In this document: positions 23,465-35,741 of the stretch, piece after piece
Position numbering within the stretch: position 1 is the first letter of the stretch
Layout of the letters: every line of letters begins with the position of its first letter
Assembly (NCBI RefSeq): GCF_016808335.1
Contig: NC_053141.1
Location: forward strand, 3,609,326-3,673,325
Origin: Panicum virgatum
Lineage: Eukaryota; Streptophyta; Magnoliopsida; Poales; Poaceae
Length of the DNA stretch: 64,000 bases
Direction: 5' to 3'
Notes under the pieces: model-generated
What the model was told of the DNA's origin: nothing
What the model saw: the letters and a program-made list of their open reading frames with translations, nothing else
Database searches by the model: none
Made by a program: the position numbers and the translations under genes

Positions 23465-24064
23465 ATGGAGATGCATCCACTCAACACTGTGCTCCGGCCA
23501 AGGCACGTCCACCATCATATATGCATTACTACCTTCACTTCGATTTCTGTTCGTGTTTCCCCAGCCATGTCAGCATCGATCTTCTTCTTTCTCTCATCAT
23601 TTCCGCCCGCTCTTGCATTTATAAATTTTTTTTCCCTTTCGAAAGAACGGAATAGGACTAGTGTGAGTTTCAACAGGACACCTAGCTTAATTGGAAGCCA
23701 AGTCAAATAGCAATGGTTACAAATCGCTTTTATTTAAAAGAAGTATAAATATTCTTACTAGTACAAATATTTGTGGAAGACAAGAAGATCAAAATTCAAA
23801 ACTTGCTCTGTAAAAATCCAACTCTCTGCAGCTTGCCAGCTTTGATCTCGCACGATCGCACCCAACAGAGAGCGAGTCGCAGCAAGGGCGCGGGAGAAGG
23901 CGATCGACGACTGGCTCCCGATCAACGCGTCGCGGAACGCCAAGTGGTGGTACTCCGGCTTCCACAATGTCACGGCCATGGTCGGCGCCGGCGTGCTCGG
24001 CCTCCCCTACGCCATGCCTGAGCTCGGCTGGGGCGCCGGCATCACCGTGCTGGTCCTGTCGTGG
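23465..24064 (+). pseudogene. LHT1-like transporter fragment, copy C
   Basis: Counterparts of exon 1 (23465-23502), exon 2 and the first part of exon 3 (23832-24064) are recognisable. The product segment [20 protein letters not shown] and the next 40 residues match copies A and B. It is broken. Exon 1 and exon 2 are out of phase, the correct frame has a TGA soon after the acceptor, and homology stops after ...VLVLSW, followed by a stop. Intron 1 again has a GC donor at 23503. The exon 2-exon 3 junction is continuous, with no intron 2. The remaining five exons are absent. Confidence 0.85.
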
Positions 24065-24916
24065 AACAAATAACAGGATTAAACCCAACTACACACCTCA
24101 CTACACAATCTTGCATATCCACTCGACAATCTTGCATATTTCTACACTAATGCCAGCAGACAATGGCATGAGGAACTAAACATGTCTCCTACGACAGTAC
24201 CATATGACAGATGGTTAACATCACTTCTAAAAGTAACCTGTACCTCCTTTCAAAAAAAAAGTATCTTGTACCTACATGACAAGCTACATCTCAAAACTTA
24301 ATGTCAAAATAGCAACAGGATCCCAGAGCAATATGTATCAGCAGTATCTCATGAGAACCAGTAGTCAAAAAGATAGTTATCAATGACGAACAGGCACTGC
24401 ATAAATTAAAGACTGTTTTCCATCTACCAGCCTAACTTTTGTACAGTTTCTGATATTACATTCACAACAGGAAACGGCTCTAAAACTAACCCTCAAAAAT
24501 GGCTCATACATAAGGTGTTCAAGAGCCAAGAACCCATCACTCCTTATGCTTTCCCTTGATTCTTCCCCCTTTTTCATCCTCTTTTATGGCCTCACCATAT
24601 ATATATCCAATAAAATCACCAAACCATTCTGTGGTTATGGAAAGTACAGAGATATTCTCAAACGAAACGATAAGCACGCTCCTTGCAACTGCTCACATGC
24701 ACCACAATGCAGCTTCCAACACATTTGGGGCTTGCTACATCTGCCAAAAATTGGCTCCAAAACTTGGGCAGTTACAAAAGTGAATACAGGACCTGGTTTT
24801 GAAGAGACTCAATCTTTCATCAGGCCACTTTGTATATCAAAGACATCAAAAGAAGCTATGCTGATCAGTCATGCCACCAGGCCTCCTGTAAAGTATCAAA
24901 AATGGTCCAGAAGCAG
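24065..24916. other. Region between LHT copy C and the GTE stop codon
   Basis: Probably contains the 3' UTR of the minus-strand GTE gene (just left of 24917) and the breakpoint that removed the rest of copy C. No coding sequence recognised. Confidence 0.45.
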
Positions 24917-27900
24917 TTAATCTATTTCACCCTCTTCAACATCAACCACAGGTTCATCTGTGAAATCGCCCTCCTCATCCTCTTCATCATTTTTCATATA
25001 TAATCCTAGCTTTTCTAGGGCGTTGCCTCTCAGTGGATACTGGAGAGCGCCTGGCGTATCAGTTGGAATTTCACCAACCGAGTTGGGTATCTGTTCACCC
25101 GGAACACTTCCAAGCATTTCAAGATCTTTCAGAAAGAGGCTCCCTTCATTGATGTCAACAGTTTTCTCCATCTGCAAATCAACAGTATTTATGCTTCATA
25201 TATATGGTAACAGCAGAGCAGGATAATGCAGGTGGTAAACGTATAGCAGATATTACCTCTTGCAAAGCTTTACGAGCTGCTTCTCTCTCAAGCTCCCTTT
25301 GCCGCTTAACTTCTGCAGCAGCCTCAGCTGCTGCTGCTGCTTCAGCCTTCTTGCGAGCATCCTCTGCAGCTTTAGCCTCAGCTTGCAACCGAGCTCTCTC
25401 TGTAATAGAAATGATGTCACACAGCTGCCGTGAGCTTATAAGGATTCTATTGCATCTCACCTTCTCTTTGTAACCTCTCAAGCTCCTCCCTGTCACGCCG
25501 AAGCTTCTCAGGATCCTTTTTTGTAACCTTGATATTAACAGTCAGGTAAGCATACAGAGAATAACACCAACCAAGCCCAGACAACAGTGCCTTCAACGAA
25601 CCGTTTTCACATACACACCTGGTCAAGGGCCTTTTCATGAGCCTTGAGAATTGTATCAGCAAAGCGGCTTCTCAGAAGGGCAGCTCGGATTTGCTTTTCA
25701 GGGGAGACCTGCTTCTCAGACACATTTTCCCCTAAAATTTCCATATATAGACCTGTAAGGCAACCCATTTTTCTACCATAGAAGTTTTGGGTATTCACAG
25801 GCCATCATGAAAATTCATGCTTACCCTCACCATCTGCGGTGACAGATATAGGGTCTGTACTTTGCTCTGGTAGATTTAATGTGTTCAGTGAACCTGAAAA
25901 CAGAATTAAAGAGAGTATAAGATACAAGCAGCTATTCTGGGGTTGCAAAGTTCAGCAAATGCTATCTACAAGCAGCATTTAGAGGTGCAGTATCACTTGT
26001 CCTTTCTTTTCCACAAAACAAGCTGATGATATATAGAAATTTTATAGAAAAATTGCAGTATAAAGGTTCAAAGGGAATAAGGGATGATCCCAGCCAAAAA
26101 AAAAACCTGTCAGTTATTGAATTCTGAAGATCACATGCCATAATTGACACTATGAAACAAACTCTGGATCTGCCATGCTAACAAATTGCCATTTGGGAGA
26201 TTAAAAGAAATAAAATTTGGATGGGCAGTTCGACCTTGTTTGGATTATTTTGGGTCAAGTGTAGCTCATATCATTATCTATGTCTAAAGCTACTTAGTTT
26301 GATCCATCAGCTCAAGCAAAGATAGCAATTGCAAAACATAGCATGTGCCAATAGTCTCATCCAGATACACGTGTAAAATACTTGTAAAATCCATGGACTT
26401 TGGGCTTGAATGTCATTGCATCATTACTCTGGTTAATTTTGAGTTGGGTTCCATGAGGATACAATAGTAGACAGGAAGAGGAAATATGAGGTCTTGGTTG
26501 GCATTCAAAATACTGATACACAAATAAAGTGAAACTTCTTACCCTTTTCCTGATCCAAGTTATCCAAAGGTAGAACATTTTCCTGTATACCAAAAAAAGG
26601 AGAGAACCATTGAGATACGTGTCATTAAACATCCTTTGCATCAACAGAAAGAAATTAGCTTGGTCGTGCCTTATACTATTGCAAAAACATTCAGATAAAG
26701 AGGTGTGTATAAGAACCTTTAACCCGCTGTTTTGCAGAAGAGCTTTGGCATCCGTATCACTTCCAGATGAGCTACTTGAATCGGAGTCTTGAGAGGTAAA
26801 AACCGAAATATCATCAGTGTGTTGGACATGACAACCTAGACAAACTAAGGAGACGATAAAGAGAAACAGTATGCTGCAGGAGATGTCAACAGTTTCTCTC
26901 CATTCTTGTTCTACCTACCAAATAGTAGGCAAGACTGTAATAGGAAGTAAACATCCAAGTTATATGTTTCACATTTTTCAATTGCAGTTGGTTGGCTGAA
27001 TAGAATCTAAAATTTTAGATTTGTAATTTAAATGGAACTACATCATCTAATTATAATGGGAACATATCAGGTGCAAACCAACCTTTGTGCAAACCGTGCA
27101 AACTTCAATATGGGCCACCTGATCAACATCAAGGGGGTGCGCAGGGGGAGTGGGAGGGGGGATTTGCAAAAGTGTGATTAGAGGTGGGAGGTTAATTGTA
27201 AAACTATCCAATCCCCCATGCCCCTTGGATGTTCATCTGGTGGCTCAGATTGAAGTTTGCATGGTTTGCACGAAGGGGTTGGTTTGCACTTGATATGTTC
27301 CCAATTATAATATACCCCCATCAAAATCATGGTATTTATAGATAAAATGCCACTTTTCAAAGATGAACAGTACGGGACTGATAATTAAACCTCACAAGAG
27401 ACTCTTTTGAAAGCACACTGTTTTTGTTTCAACAAGGTTTCATCTTTCTAGCCAAAGGATTTCCCAGAATTGCTGTAGTAGCATACACAGTCAGTCCGGA
27501 AATACAAAAGGATAGTCTTGATTGATCAGCTGACCTTTCTAATAAACAAATGATTCATAAGCATGTATCAATAGTTGAAGCTAGATCCTATTATTCAGTG
27601 TTACTTGGTGAAAATGTTTCTTCATGGAAGTCAGCATAATTGGTCCATTCATAGTACAAAAGGTGCTAAAACAAGGTTTCTCTATGAAATTACTGCTGCC
27701 ATGAATGGGCATGCAGGTGAGAAGTAGGATAGACCATCAAAAAGAAGCACACCAGTTTTCTATTCTCTTATTTCCCTGGACTTAAGGTGAAAAGTGCACA
27801 ATACTATAAAAGATGCAGACTATAGAAGAAATTGAGGCATGATCATGTTGGCTTATTGTTTTACATTCCATCGAACTGGTGAGCATGATGTAAATTCCTT

Positions 27901-29998
27901 ATGGAGCAAGTACCCTTCACTGAGCTCAACTGCTAACAACACAAACACACAAGCATAATGGCTCTTTCTGTGGGCATGCTAATAAAGTCCAAAAGCTAGC
28001 ATGGGATTACTACCAGTAACATGTAGTACTTACGGAATACTATAGTTCAGAACTACAAAAGTGTCCACAGCCAGTGTGAATTCAATATATCACAGATCGA
28101 TCCCTCCCTTCTCAACTATGATTGCTTATTTAATGAACTTTAATGATGAGACCATCAATACAATCACCAATTGCATCGTGCAACATGCAAAAAAAACATG
28201 GGCAGAAAGCTAACAGCAATTTGCGACAGGAAAAAAAACACATTGCTGGTTCCAGTATCATAGTAGCCAGAAAGGAAAATTTAGGATATAACTTGTGAAA
28301 TTGCATACCACTAGAGGATGATTCTGACTCGCTACTTGAGCTGCTAGATGTACTATGCTTGCTGCTTCTATCTGCTGTTTCAACTTCAAATACCACAGGA
28401 GGAAGTGTCGAAACTGGAAGGTCATTCTCCCCAATGTCAACATCCTCATCAATGAGCTCATTGCCTGTTGACATGCGTATAAAATTTTTTAACTTACATG
28501 AACAATCAGTATCATAGATGAGCAAAGGATGAGGAGAAATAGACCTTCTTCATGACATACTGATGGATTGGTAAGCTCATACTGACTTCGGGACTGTTGA
28601 ACAGAACATAAAACAATCATTTACCAAATTAACCAATGAAATAACAATTTCTAATACCACAGCACCCACCTCAACCTCATGAGGGTCCTCTTCTGTAAGG
28701 TTTTTTGACGGATTAACCCTGTCATAGTCATCAAGTAGCTTCTGTAGTTCAAATAGTGTATCATCACCAAGGGCATCCATATCAAGCTCTAATTCATCTT
28801 CATCAGCATCGCAATCATCAGCATGACTCCTTATGAACTCAACAACATGATCTGGAATCAATGCACCGTATGATTGTAGCCTTGCACTTAAATCATATTT
28901 TTGCTCATTCGTCATTATTCTTTTTTCAGTTGGAGCAACGGCCTCTACCAATGGAGCATCTTGTAGCAAAGGAGAGGTTTTCCTCTTCTTTGGTTGCAAA
29001 ACTGGATTGTCCACTAAATCTTCTTCATGAAAGATGTCTTTCTTAGGTGCACTTTTCTTGGAGGGTTTTTTCTTGATGGGGTCTTCTTTCTCAATGGTAT
29101 CTCTCTTAGTTGAATTCTTTTTTGCAGGCTCCCTCACAGGAGGCCTCTCATCTGGTTGAGGTGGCTTCTCGTCAGGTCGAGGAAGCTTCTTTTCAATAAG
29201 CCTCCATCGACTTTCAAAGATCTTGCTCAGAGTTTTGGCCATTACATGGACATCATTATTGACCGGATTGTAATTCATAGCATTGCTGAAAGTAAGCCTC
29301 ACATCTGCAGCAAATTCCAGAGTTGTAGGGTACTTGCCTGCATTCATTTTTTTCTGGATCGTACCCAAATCCATGGGCTGCTTGACTATATCAAAATAAT
29401 CAGGGATGTTCAGCTTTACAACGTCAACCGGGGCAAGAAACGGGTTTGCCCAGGCATGGGCCATAAGTGACTTCAGAAGGTTGGCACATTGCTTAAACGA
29501 TGCTGTGTAGTTAGCCGAGCTGGCAACAGGTGGGGCCACGGCCACTGGTGGCGGCACTCCCCTGTCTGACTGTACCGAATTGCTTCGCTTGAGCTTCTCA
29601 ACCTTTTTCTTGGGGTGCACATCACCACCACCTCCGGGCGCCAAAGCTGCCCCACCATTCATGCTGACTGCAGGCCCTCTTGGGAACAGCCTGTTCTGAA
29701 GGGCCCTCACCTGTGCAAGCTCGTCCCGGAGCCTCACCTCCAGGTCCTTCCTGTCCAGAGCTGTCAACCTAGGCAGCAAGAACACCTCGCGGCGCACATT
29801 GAACCCCGAGGCCCCTTCCCCCTCCTCCGAATTCACGCTGGTGCATTTCCTCTTGGGCGGCGCGCAGGAGCTCCCCGAGTCGATCCTCGGCGGGCTCCCG
29901 AGCCCCTTTGACTCCCCCACCGTCTCCACCCCATGCCGGTAGTCCGGCACAAAGCCGAGCGGGTGCCCCTTGGAGAACCTATGCGTCTTCCCCATCAT
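24917..29998 (-). CDS. GTE-type bromodomain and NET-domain (BET-like) transcription factor
   Basis: Ten coding exons: 29998-28670, 28593-28545, 28464-28309, 26787-26717, 26582-26543, 25893-25825, 25752-25619, 25527-25461, 25399-25257 and 25171-24917. They join in frame to 770 residues. Order: a Lys-rich N-terminus, a bromodomain at about residues 165-270 with the acetyl-lysine Asn in MNYNP, a basic linker, a NET domain at about 360-430, Ser- and acid-rich stretches, an Ala/Glu/Arg coiled coil and an acidic C-terminus ending EEGEID. This layout matches the plant GTE8-GTE11 group, nuclear readers of acetylated histones. The start is the first of two ATGs giving [12 protein letters not shown]; the frame is also open upstream without a Met. 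Intron 3 holds a MITE. Confidence 0.9.
27058..27302. mobile_element. Mutator-type MITE (245 bp) in GTE intron 3
   Basis: Perfect 9-bp duplications AATTATAAT lie at 27049-27057 and 27303-27311. The 26-bp terminal inverted repeats (beginning GGGAACATATCA) differ at one position. A 9-bp TSD is diagnostic of the Mutator/MULE superfamily. No coding capacity. Confidence 0.9.
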
Positions 29999-30833
29999 TG
30001 CTGGCGCGGAGACACGCAGCGCCACCTCCCCGCGGCACCAATGCGCCTCCTTTGCGGCGGAATTCCGCCGCAATTCCGGAAAACCTAACCCTAACCCTCC
30101 TGAAGCGAGAGGGCTAGCTTATTCCGCGGTCGCCTCGGGAGCAGGAAGGCCGACCGCAAGAACCCTCGATTCGAGGGGCGAGCAGCTCGATTGGGCGCTC
30201 CCGCGGCGAGGGGGATCGAGCGAACTCACCGGGCACCCGCCGCACCGCCGCCGCCCCCCGCCGAAACACCAGCCGGCGGCGCCGCCGCGAGATCTCGAGG
30301 CCTTCCGCAGGCACCGGCGCCGGCGCCGCCGTCCGCGGCGCGACCCCCTGGGGTCCTTTCCTCCTCCTCGAGCGGCGGCGGGCAGCGCGGGAGCGGAGGC
30401 GGCGAGGGGTGGGGGAGGGGGAGGCGAGGCGAGGCGGCTGGAGACTAGGGGTTTCTCTCTCCTCCGCCTCTCTCTCTCCTCTCGCGACTTCTCTCTCTTC
30501 GCTGCCTCGCTGTTGCGCCGCTCACGAGCCTTTGGGGCTTTGTCAGGCTCGAATCGCGGAGGCGGGGCCCGCCTGTAAGCGGCGGTGCGGGGGGGTGGGG
30601 AAGTGCCCGTGACTGGTCTGCGGGGCCGTTCGGGGCGCGGGCCCCGCCGACCAGGGAGCGCGACGCGGCGGGCGTGACTGGCTGGGAGATCGGGGCCGTT
30701 GGGTTTTTGGAACGGACGGCGATGGCCGCGGTTGCGTGTCCGAAAGGGCTAGGGCTTCCTCATTTGTTGGGAGCACGTGCGGATTCTAACACAACAGTTA
30801 GGTTCCAGTTGGGAAAAAAAGAAAGATACACTA
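29999..30833 (-). promoter_or_regulatory. GTE 5' leader and promoter
   Basis: Very GC-rich, with a CT-rich run on the + strand (about 30450-30510), GA-rich on the gene's strand. This fits a 5' UTR and core promoter of a housekeeping-type gene. The long GC-rich frames here are not conserved proteins that I recognise. Exact transcription start not determined. Confidence 0.5.
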
Positions 30834-31158
30834 GCCCCTTGTTTAGTTGCAAAGTTCAAAATTCCAAAAAAAAAATTCCGGCATCTGCATGGAGAATTAA
30901 ATGTAGACGAAATAAAAAATGCATTGCACAGTTTGCCTGTAAATCGCGAGACGAATCTAATAAACCTAATTAGGCCGTAATTAGACGCTAAATTGCCCTT
31001 CAGAACAGGCTCTAATGATGGATTAATTAGGCTCATTAGATTCGTCTCGCGATTTACAGACGAGTTCTGTAATTTATTTTGTGATTAGTCTATGTTTAGT
31101 ACTTCAAATGTATGAAAATGCCCTTTCAAAAATTTTACACAGCGCAACTAAATAAGGC
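30834..31158. mobile_element. PIF/Harbinger-like foldback MITE (325 bp)
   Basis: Terminal repeats GCCCCTTGTTTAGTTGC and the complement of GCAACTAAATAAGGC are flanked by CTA on both sides. A second internal inverted repeat pairs about 30940-30975 with about 31020-31060 (AATCGCGAGACGAATCTA type). I recognise this as an abundant grass MITE type. The CTA target and ends point to a Tourist-like class, but superfamily is uncertain. Confidence 0.7.
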
Positions 31159-32427
31159 CTAGTTCAAGCGAATCAGCGGCAGATTGGGAGATTCATTGGC
31201 ATCCACTAGTACTTTTCTATAAATTACAAAGTAGAGGTAGAAGTATGTATAAATTGCATGTCATCATGTTGATAATAAGAACAAAACTGATAGTCTCAAA
31301 CTCTCAATACTTAAGAGTTTGGACAAGATAATATTTATACTTAAGACAAGATAACGATTATAAACCATCAATACAAGACAATATTTAAGTGATCTAAACT
31401 GAGGGTACAAACTATTCAGAAGTATAAAAGGGATTGTGAGGCATTGCAACCTTCTATCACTTAAAAGCAAAACGAGACCAAGATCATGCAATATGACAGT
31501 AATGGTGTGGTAGGCAACAAGTATGACATGTCGTGGTCCAATATCAGAAATATAGGCTTGTGGTTACTTTGGTAATCTTAAGATCCATCAGTAGAGTCTC
31601 ATGGATATGCTATAAATTGCTATTAAGCGCATGGTGCGCGCATGCGCATCCACAAAGGTGAGGAGTGCCTACGTATATAATATGCTTTGCAAAAAAAAGC
31701 TTGAATTTTTTGAAAAAAAAGAAAGAGATAGGAGGTGGAACCTCAAAGGTGACTTTCTTAAACAAGAAAAATGATGAGCTCCTATCTATCTTGCCTATCA
31801 AATATTGGTGAAACGATGAACAAAGTGGACTCATATGGTCACATGCTTCCTCCCATCCTGAGTTTAAGTTAATTTATGTTTATTATTAGCAAAATTATTT
31901 TTTAAGCTGTGAACATCTAAATATTACATAGATTGACAAAACAAGATCAGTATTACTAACTTTATTATAAAGTACTTTATATATATATATAAACTCAAGA
32001 TTATATTTTTTATGAATATTGCTAATCAAAGTGTTATTAGTGATTGTGTCAATGCATTACCAAGTTACATTTGCAATTGGCGGAACTAGATAAATCATAT
32101 GTTAAACACATAGTAAAGTAAAGGGTGACTTGGATTTTGCCCAATAAATAAACTAAATAAGAAACTAATTGTCGTAATAAGTCTATCCCAAGTCACGAGA
32201 CTTGCTCTTCTACTTTTTGTAACAATATATTCACAAGACATAGCAAAAGTGCAAAACTACACTTCGACGAAACCATTCAAAACACATCCATCGATATTAT
32301 TTCTATGTATGCAAACTCGACACCTAAACTCTGCGTGGCATATAACTGGAGTCTAGAATAACGACTAATGACTTATCAAAACCTAAAAATATCACTTATT
32401 CATGAGCGGAGTCCCCTAAAACTTTTA
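31159..32427. other. AT-rich intergenic region
   Basis: No gene recognised. Only short AT-rich frames and a TA run near 31978-31991. The last three bases (32425-32427, TTA) are the target site of the adjacent Harbinger element. Confidence 0.5.
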
Positions 32428-32992
32428 GGCTTCGTTTGGATGTAGGCATTCAGCTGGAGGAATTGAATTGGGCTTGAATACCAAATCCAAGCTGCATTGG
32501 AAATGGTCTGCAATGCCAATGTTGTTGTTTGGATGTGCTTGTAATTAGTAGCTAGAATCAAAGGCTGGAATGAATTCCAATTCTTGTTTGGATGTACAAC
32601 TCATGGAATTGTGAATGTTGAAAGGTTTGAACATTATAAAATTTGTTCCTATATGAGACCATATTATCGACAAGTGCGTAGTATATGTAAACACAAAAGA
32701 AGCAAGAAAAATAATTTTCTTGTTCCGAAAATATTCTGAAAAATGTCATAATATCAGCAATATTTTAAAAAATACGTGAAAACAGCAAGAATATTTAAAA
32801 ATAAAATGACACCGGTAGCATAAATATTTATAACAAGAGCCATTTTTGAGGCAATAACATGACATCAATATTTTTCATGTCTCTTACAAGTAGTAGCAAC
32901 AGATTCAATCATACTTTGTGTCCATCATAGCAGCAACAAACTAATTAGGATAGCAAATCTAGGCATTACATAACAACCATGCAGAACCGCAC

Positions 32993-33869
32993 TCAGTTGG
33001 AATTCTTCTCATTCAACATCAAGAGCCATTCCTTCCTCATGTCCATGGGGAGTTCCATAAGCGCTTGGAACAAGCGCTCATTAAGGATCAGCTTTCCATA
33101 AGATTTGAGCATGTCACATCTATCCAAATCTGGTATCATTTGAAGTGCAGCAAGGATTTCAGCAGGAGGAGTTACTTGGGGCATTGGTAATGGCTCAGTG
33201 GACTTCAAAGCATCATTGAACGAGGTTTTCATATCTCCAAGCATGTAAAGAATTGCATCACCAGTTCGCTGCCTCTTTGGGGGGCAAATCTGGGGATGCA
33301 TCACCATCTTGTTCAGGTGAATCTTGAGCATCCTCAGCACCTGTCCTGGCACCTTGACCATTGGCATGATCAGTTGAGTAAATGGTGCAGATTGCATCCC
33401 AATTCTTCACTACTTTGGTCTTGTAACAAATTGCTGCCTTGTTGCCCTGCATAACATACACCACAAACTCAGTCAAGTTGTTATACTTTTAAATAGAAAG
33501 TAATCATGGTTTAGACGTGCATGTACTTACCTCCACATATCTATTCCAAACGTCATCACTATCCATTGACAGCTTATTATTGTCCCAATCCCAACCAAAT
33601 CCACTCTGAGAAAGGATCTTGCTAATGATCTCATAGTGCTTGTCAAAAGTTTTGCACCTTGATGTTATGTTATCCTTTGTGATCTCCACATTACACTTGT
33701 CACGCACATTTTTTATAGCAGCATTGTAGACATGTGGCTTCCATCCATTTTGGGCATGATCACCATTGTTGTGATGCTCCACAAGGACAGCCAACAATGC
33801 ACTGTCCATCTCATCTGTCCAGGTTAGGTAAACTCTCTTTCCCTTTGGTGCAGACATGATGCTATCCAA
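32993..33869 (-). pseudogene. Harbinger Myb/SANT-like protein, one frameshift
   Basis: Exon 1 (33869-33531) encodes a Myb/SANT-like DNA-binding domain (LTWTDEMDSALLAVLVEHHN ... SRCKTFDKHYEII). A GT-AG intron leads to exon 2 starting at 33446. Exon 2 keeps frame until a run of six C (six G on the + strand, about 33280-33286), where the frame slips by one base. The downstream part, in another frame, continues to a stop at 32993 with a plausible helical C-terminus. In the family this protein binds the transposon ends and partners the transposase. The slip could be real decay or a base-call error in the homopolymer. Confidence 0.8.
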
Positions 33870-34027
33870 AAAAATACCACAAATAATTTACAGAAGTTAG
33901 TTAAGATAATATCATATAATATTGATTTCTTTTCCAAGATGATGCATGTACAAAAGCTAACAAAAGGCACCACCAACTAGCTGTCCCACACAGCAAAGAA
34001 AAGGCAGCTATGCTATCACACATCAAC

Positions 34028-35423
34028 CTATTCCAAGGCAAGTTCACCATGCCTCAAAAGGTACTCAGCAAACATATCATTAGCTAGCTCCTCCCTAAAG
34101 GCATTCAATTCAGGACTGACTTCAACACTTGTAATTGAGTTAGCATCATCTACTGGCTCAATTGGCATAGCTGCTAGTTCAGCGTCGACTTCTTGCAATA
34201 ATAGATCATCCATCTGATGTTGTCTATCCCTTGCAAAGTTGTGTAACACACAACAAGCATTAATAATTCGAATCTGCAATAATATTAGTTAGCTGTCAGC
34301 AATTGCCATTCAAATTGATCATGTTAGCTGTCAGCAATCCCATATGTACACATGTTACCTGATCATGTATTCTAAAGAAACTTTGTGTACGTAGGACAGC
34401 CCATTTTTTCTTCCACAAACCAAAAGTTCTCTCTACAACATTTCTAGCACGAGAATGACACAAGTTATACAACTCTTTGGGAGTTTTGGGTTGTTGTTGA
34501 CTGGAAACCCATTCTTTCAAGTGGTACCGAGTGGATCTGAATGGAGCTAGAAATCCAGGTCCATTTGTGTAACCAGCATCCACTAAATAATATTTTCCTA
34601 TTGTCAAGTAACTGAGTTAGTTAACAAGCAAATAAAGAAAGTAATTGCCAAGACAAAGAGTCGTACCCTGAGGTACAACAAATGCATCTTGGCGGCTCAT
34701 TGCGTCGCGTAGAACTCTGGAGTCAGAGGCTGAACCCTCCCAGCCAGGTAATACATACAGAAATTTCATGTTCCAATCAACCACACCTAGCATGTTAGTG
34801 CTGATTTGTTGCTTTCTGTTCCTGTATCTGCCTTGGTCAGCCACAGCTACACATACATCAACATGACACCCATCTAGTGCTCCAAGTGCATTGCCAAACC
34901 ATTTCCATTTATAATCATCAGGTGGTTGAACAGAAGGATCAGGAAACTTAACAAATTCTGTACTTATAGATAGAATGGCTGTCAACACATCATTAAAGTG
35001 CCTACTAATAGTCTCTAAAGACCGCTTGTAAGTGCCACGCAGCAACCTCATTTTTAAACCATGTCCAACTACTAGCAAGAACATAGCAACCTTTTCTTCC
35101 ACACTAACATATACACTGTCATGAAGGCCACATTTCTCACGCAACATGATGCACAGGCCATGAAAGTTTCTTTTAGTCAATCGCAAGTTATCATAGCATG
35201 TAACTTCAGATCCATCATACATTTCTTTGAGCAAATACTTCCTAATATTGTGCCTGATCTCATCGTCACTAAAGCATCCTAACTCCCTTGGTCTCCTCTG
35301 CTCGCTAAGATATGCAAACCCAAGAAGAACTGACTCAAAATATAATTCTGTCAACACAATCCTTCTCTTCTTTCTTCTTTTATTTTCTTCGATTATATAA
35401 GAAACCAAATCATGATCTGACAT
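34028..35423 (-). CDS. PIF/Harbinger DDE transposase
   Basis: Three exons, 35423-34667, 34597-34359 and 34273-34028, join in frame to 413 residues with GT-AG introns. The catalytic acidic residues look present: Asp in GALDGCHVDV, Asp in GWEGSASDSRVLRDA and Glu in RARNVVERTFG. A helical region precedes them, and the family's usual C-terminal NACCVLHNF segment follows. An upstream in-frame ATG at 35510 would add 29 residues; 35423 is chosen because the extension is Cys-rich and unlike the family. No stop or frameshift seen, so the enzyme may be intact. It acts in the nucleus, cutting at the element ends. Confidence 0.88.
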
Positions 35424-35741
35424 GGTATAACTACAATTCACATGCATCATTTGTAAGAAAACAATTCTAACACAGTCACACAAACACCATGCCATACAAT
35501 GAAAACACATCCATTAGTAGAGATCGTGTACCTTCAATTGGCCTCAACAGCAACCAAAACAAGAGAAGCAACCTGAAAAAATAACACAGAACAGAGGATT
35601 AGGCTAGAAATCCCAACAAAATCCGATGGCTGCCCGCTCGCAGCTCGCGCCCCGTGCCCTCTCCGGTGCCCCGCCTGCTCTCCTGCTTGCCTGGCCCCAC
35701 CTGCTCGCATGCTTGCCACGGCCCGTGGGCTGCAGCACCAC

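Noticed and set aside
30114..30612. GC-rich frames upstream of the GTE gene
   Set aside because: Low-complexity Arg/Pro/Ala peptides in the likely 5' leader; no family resemblance.
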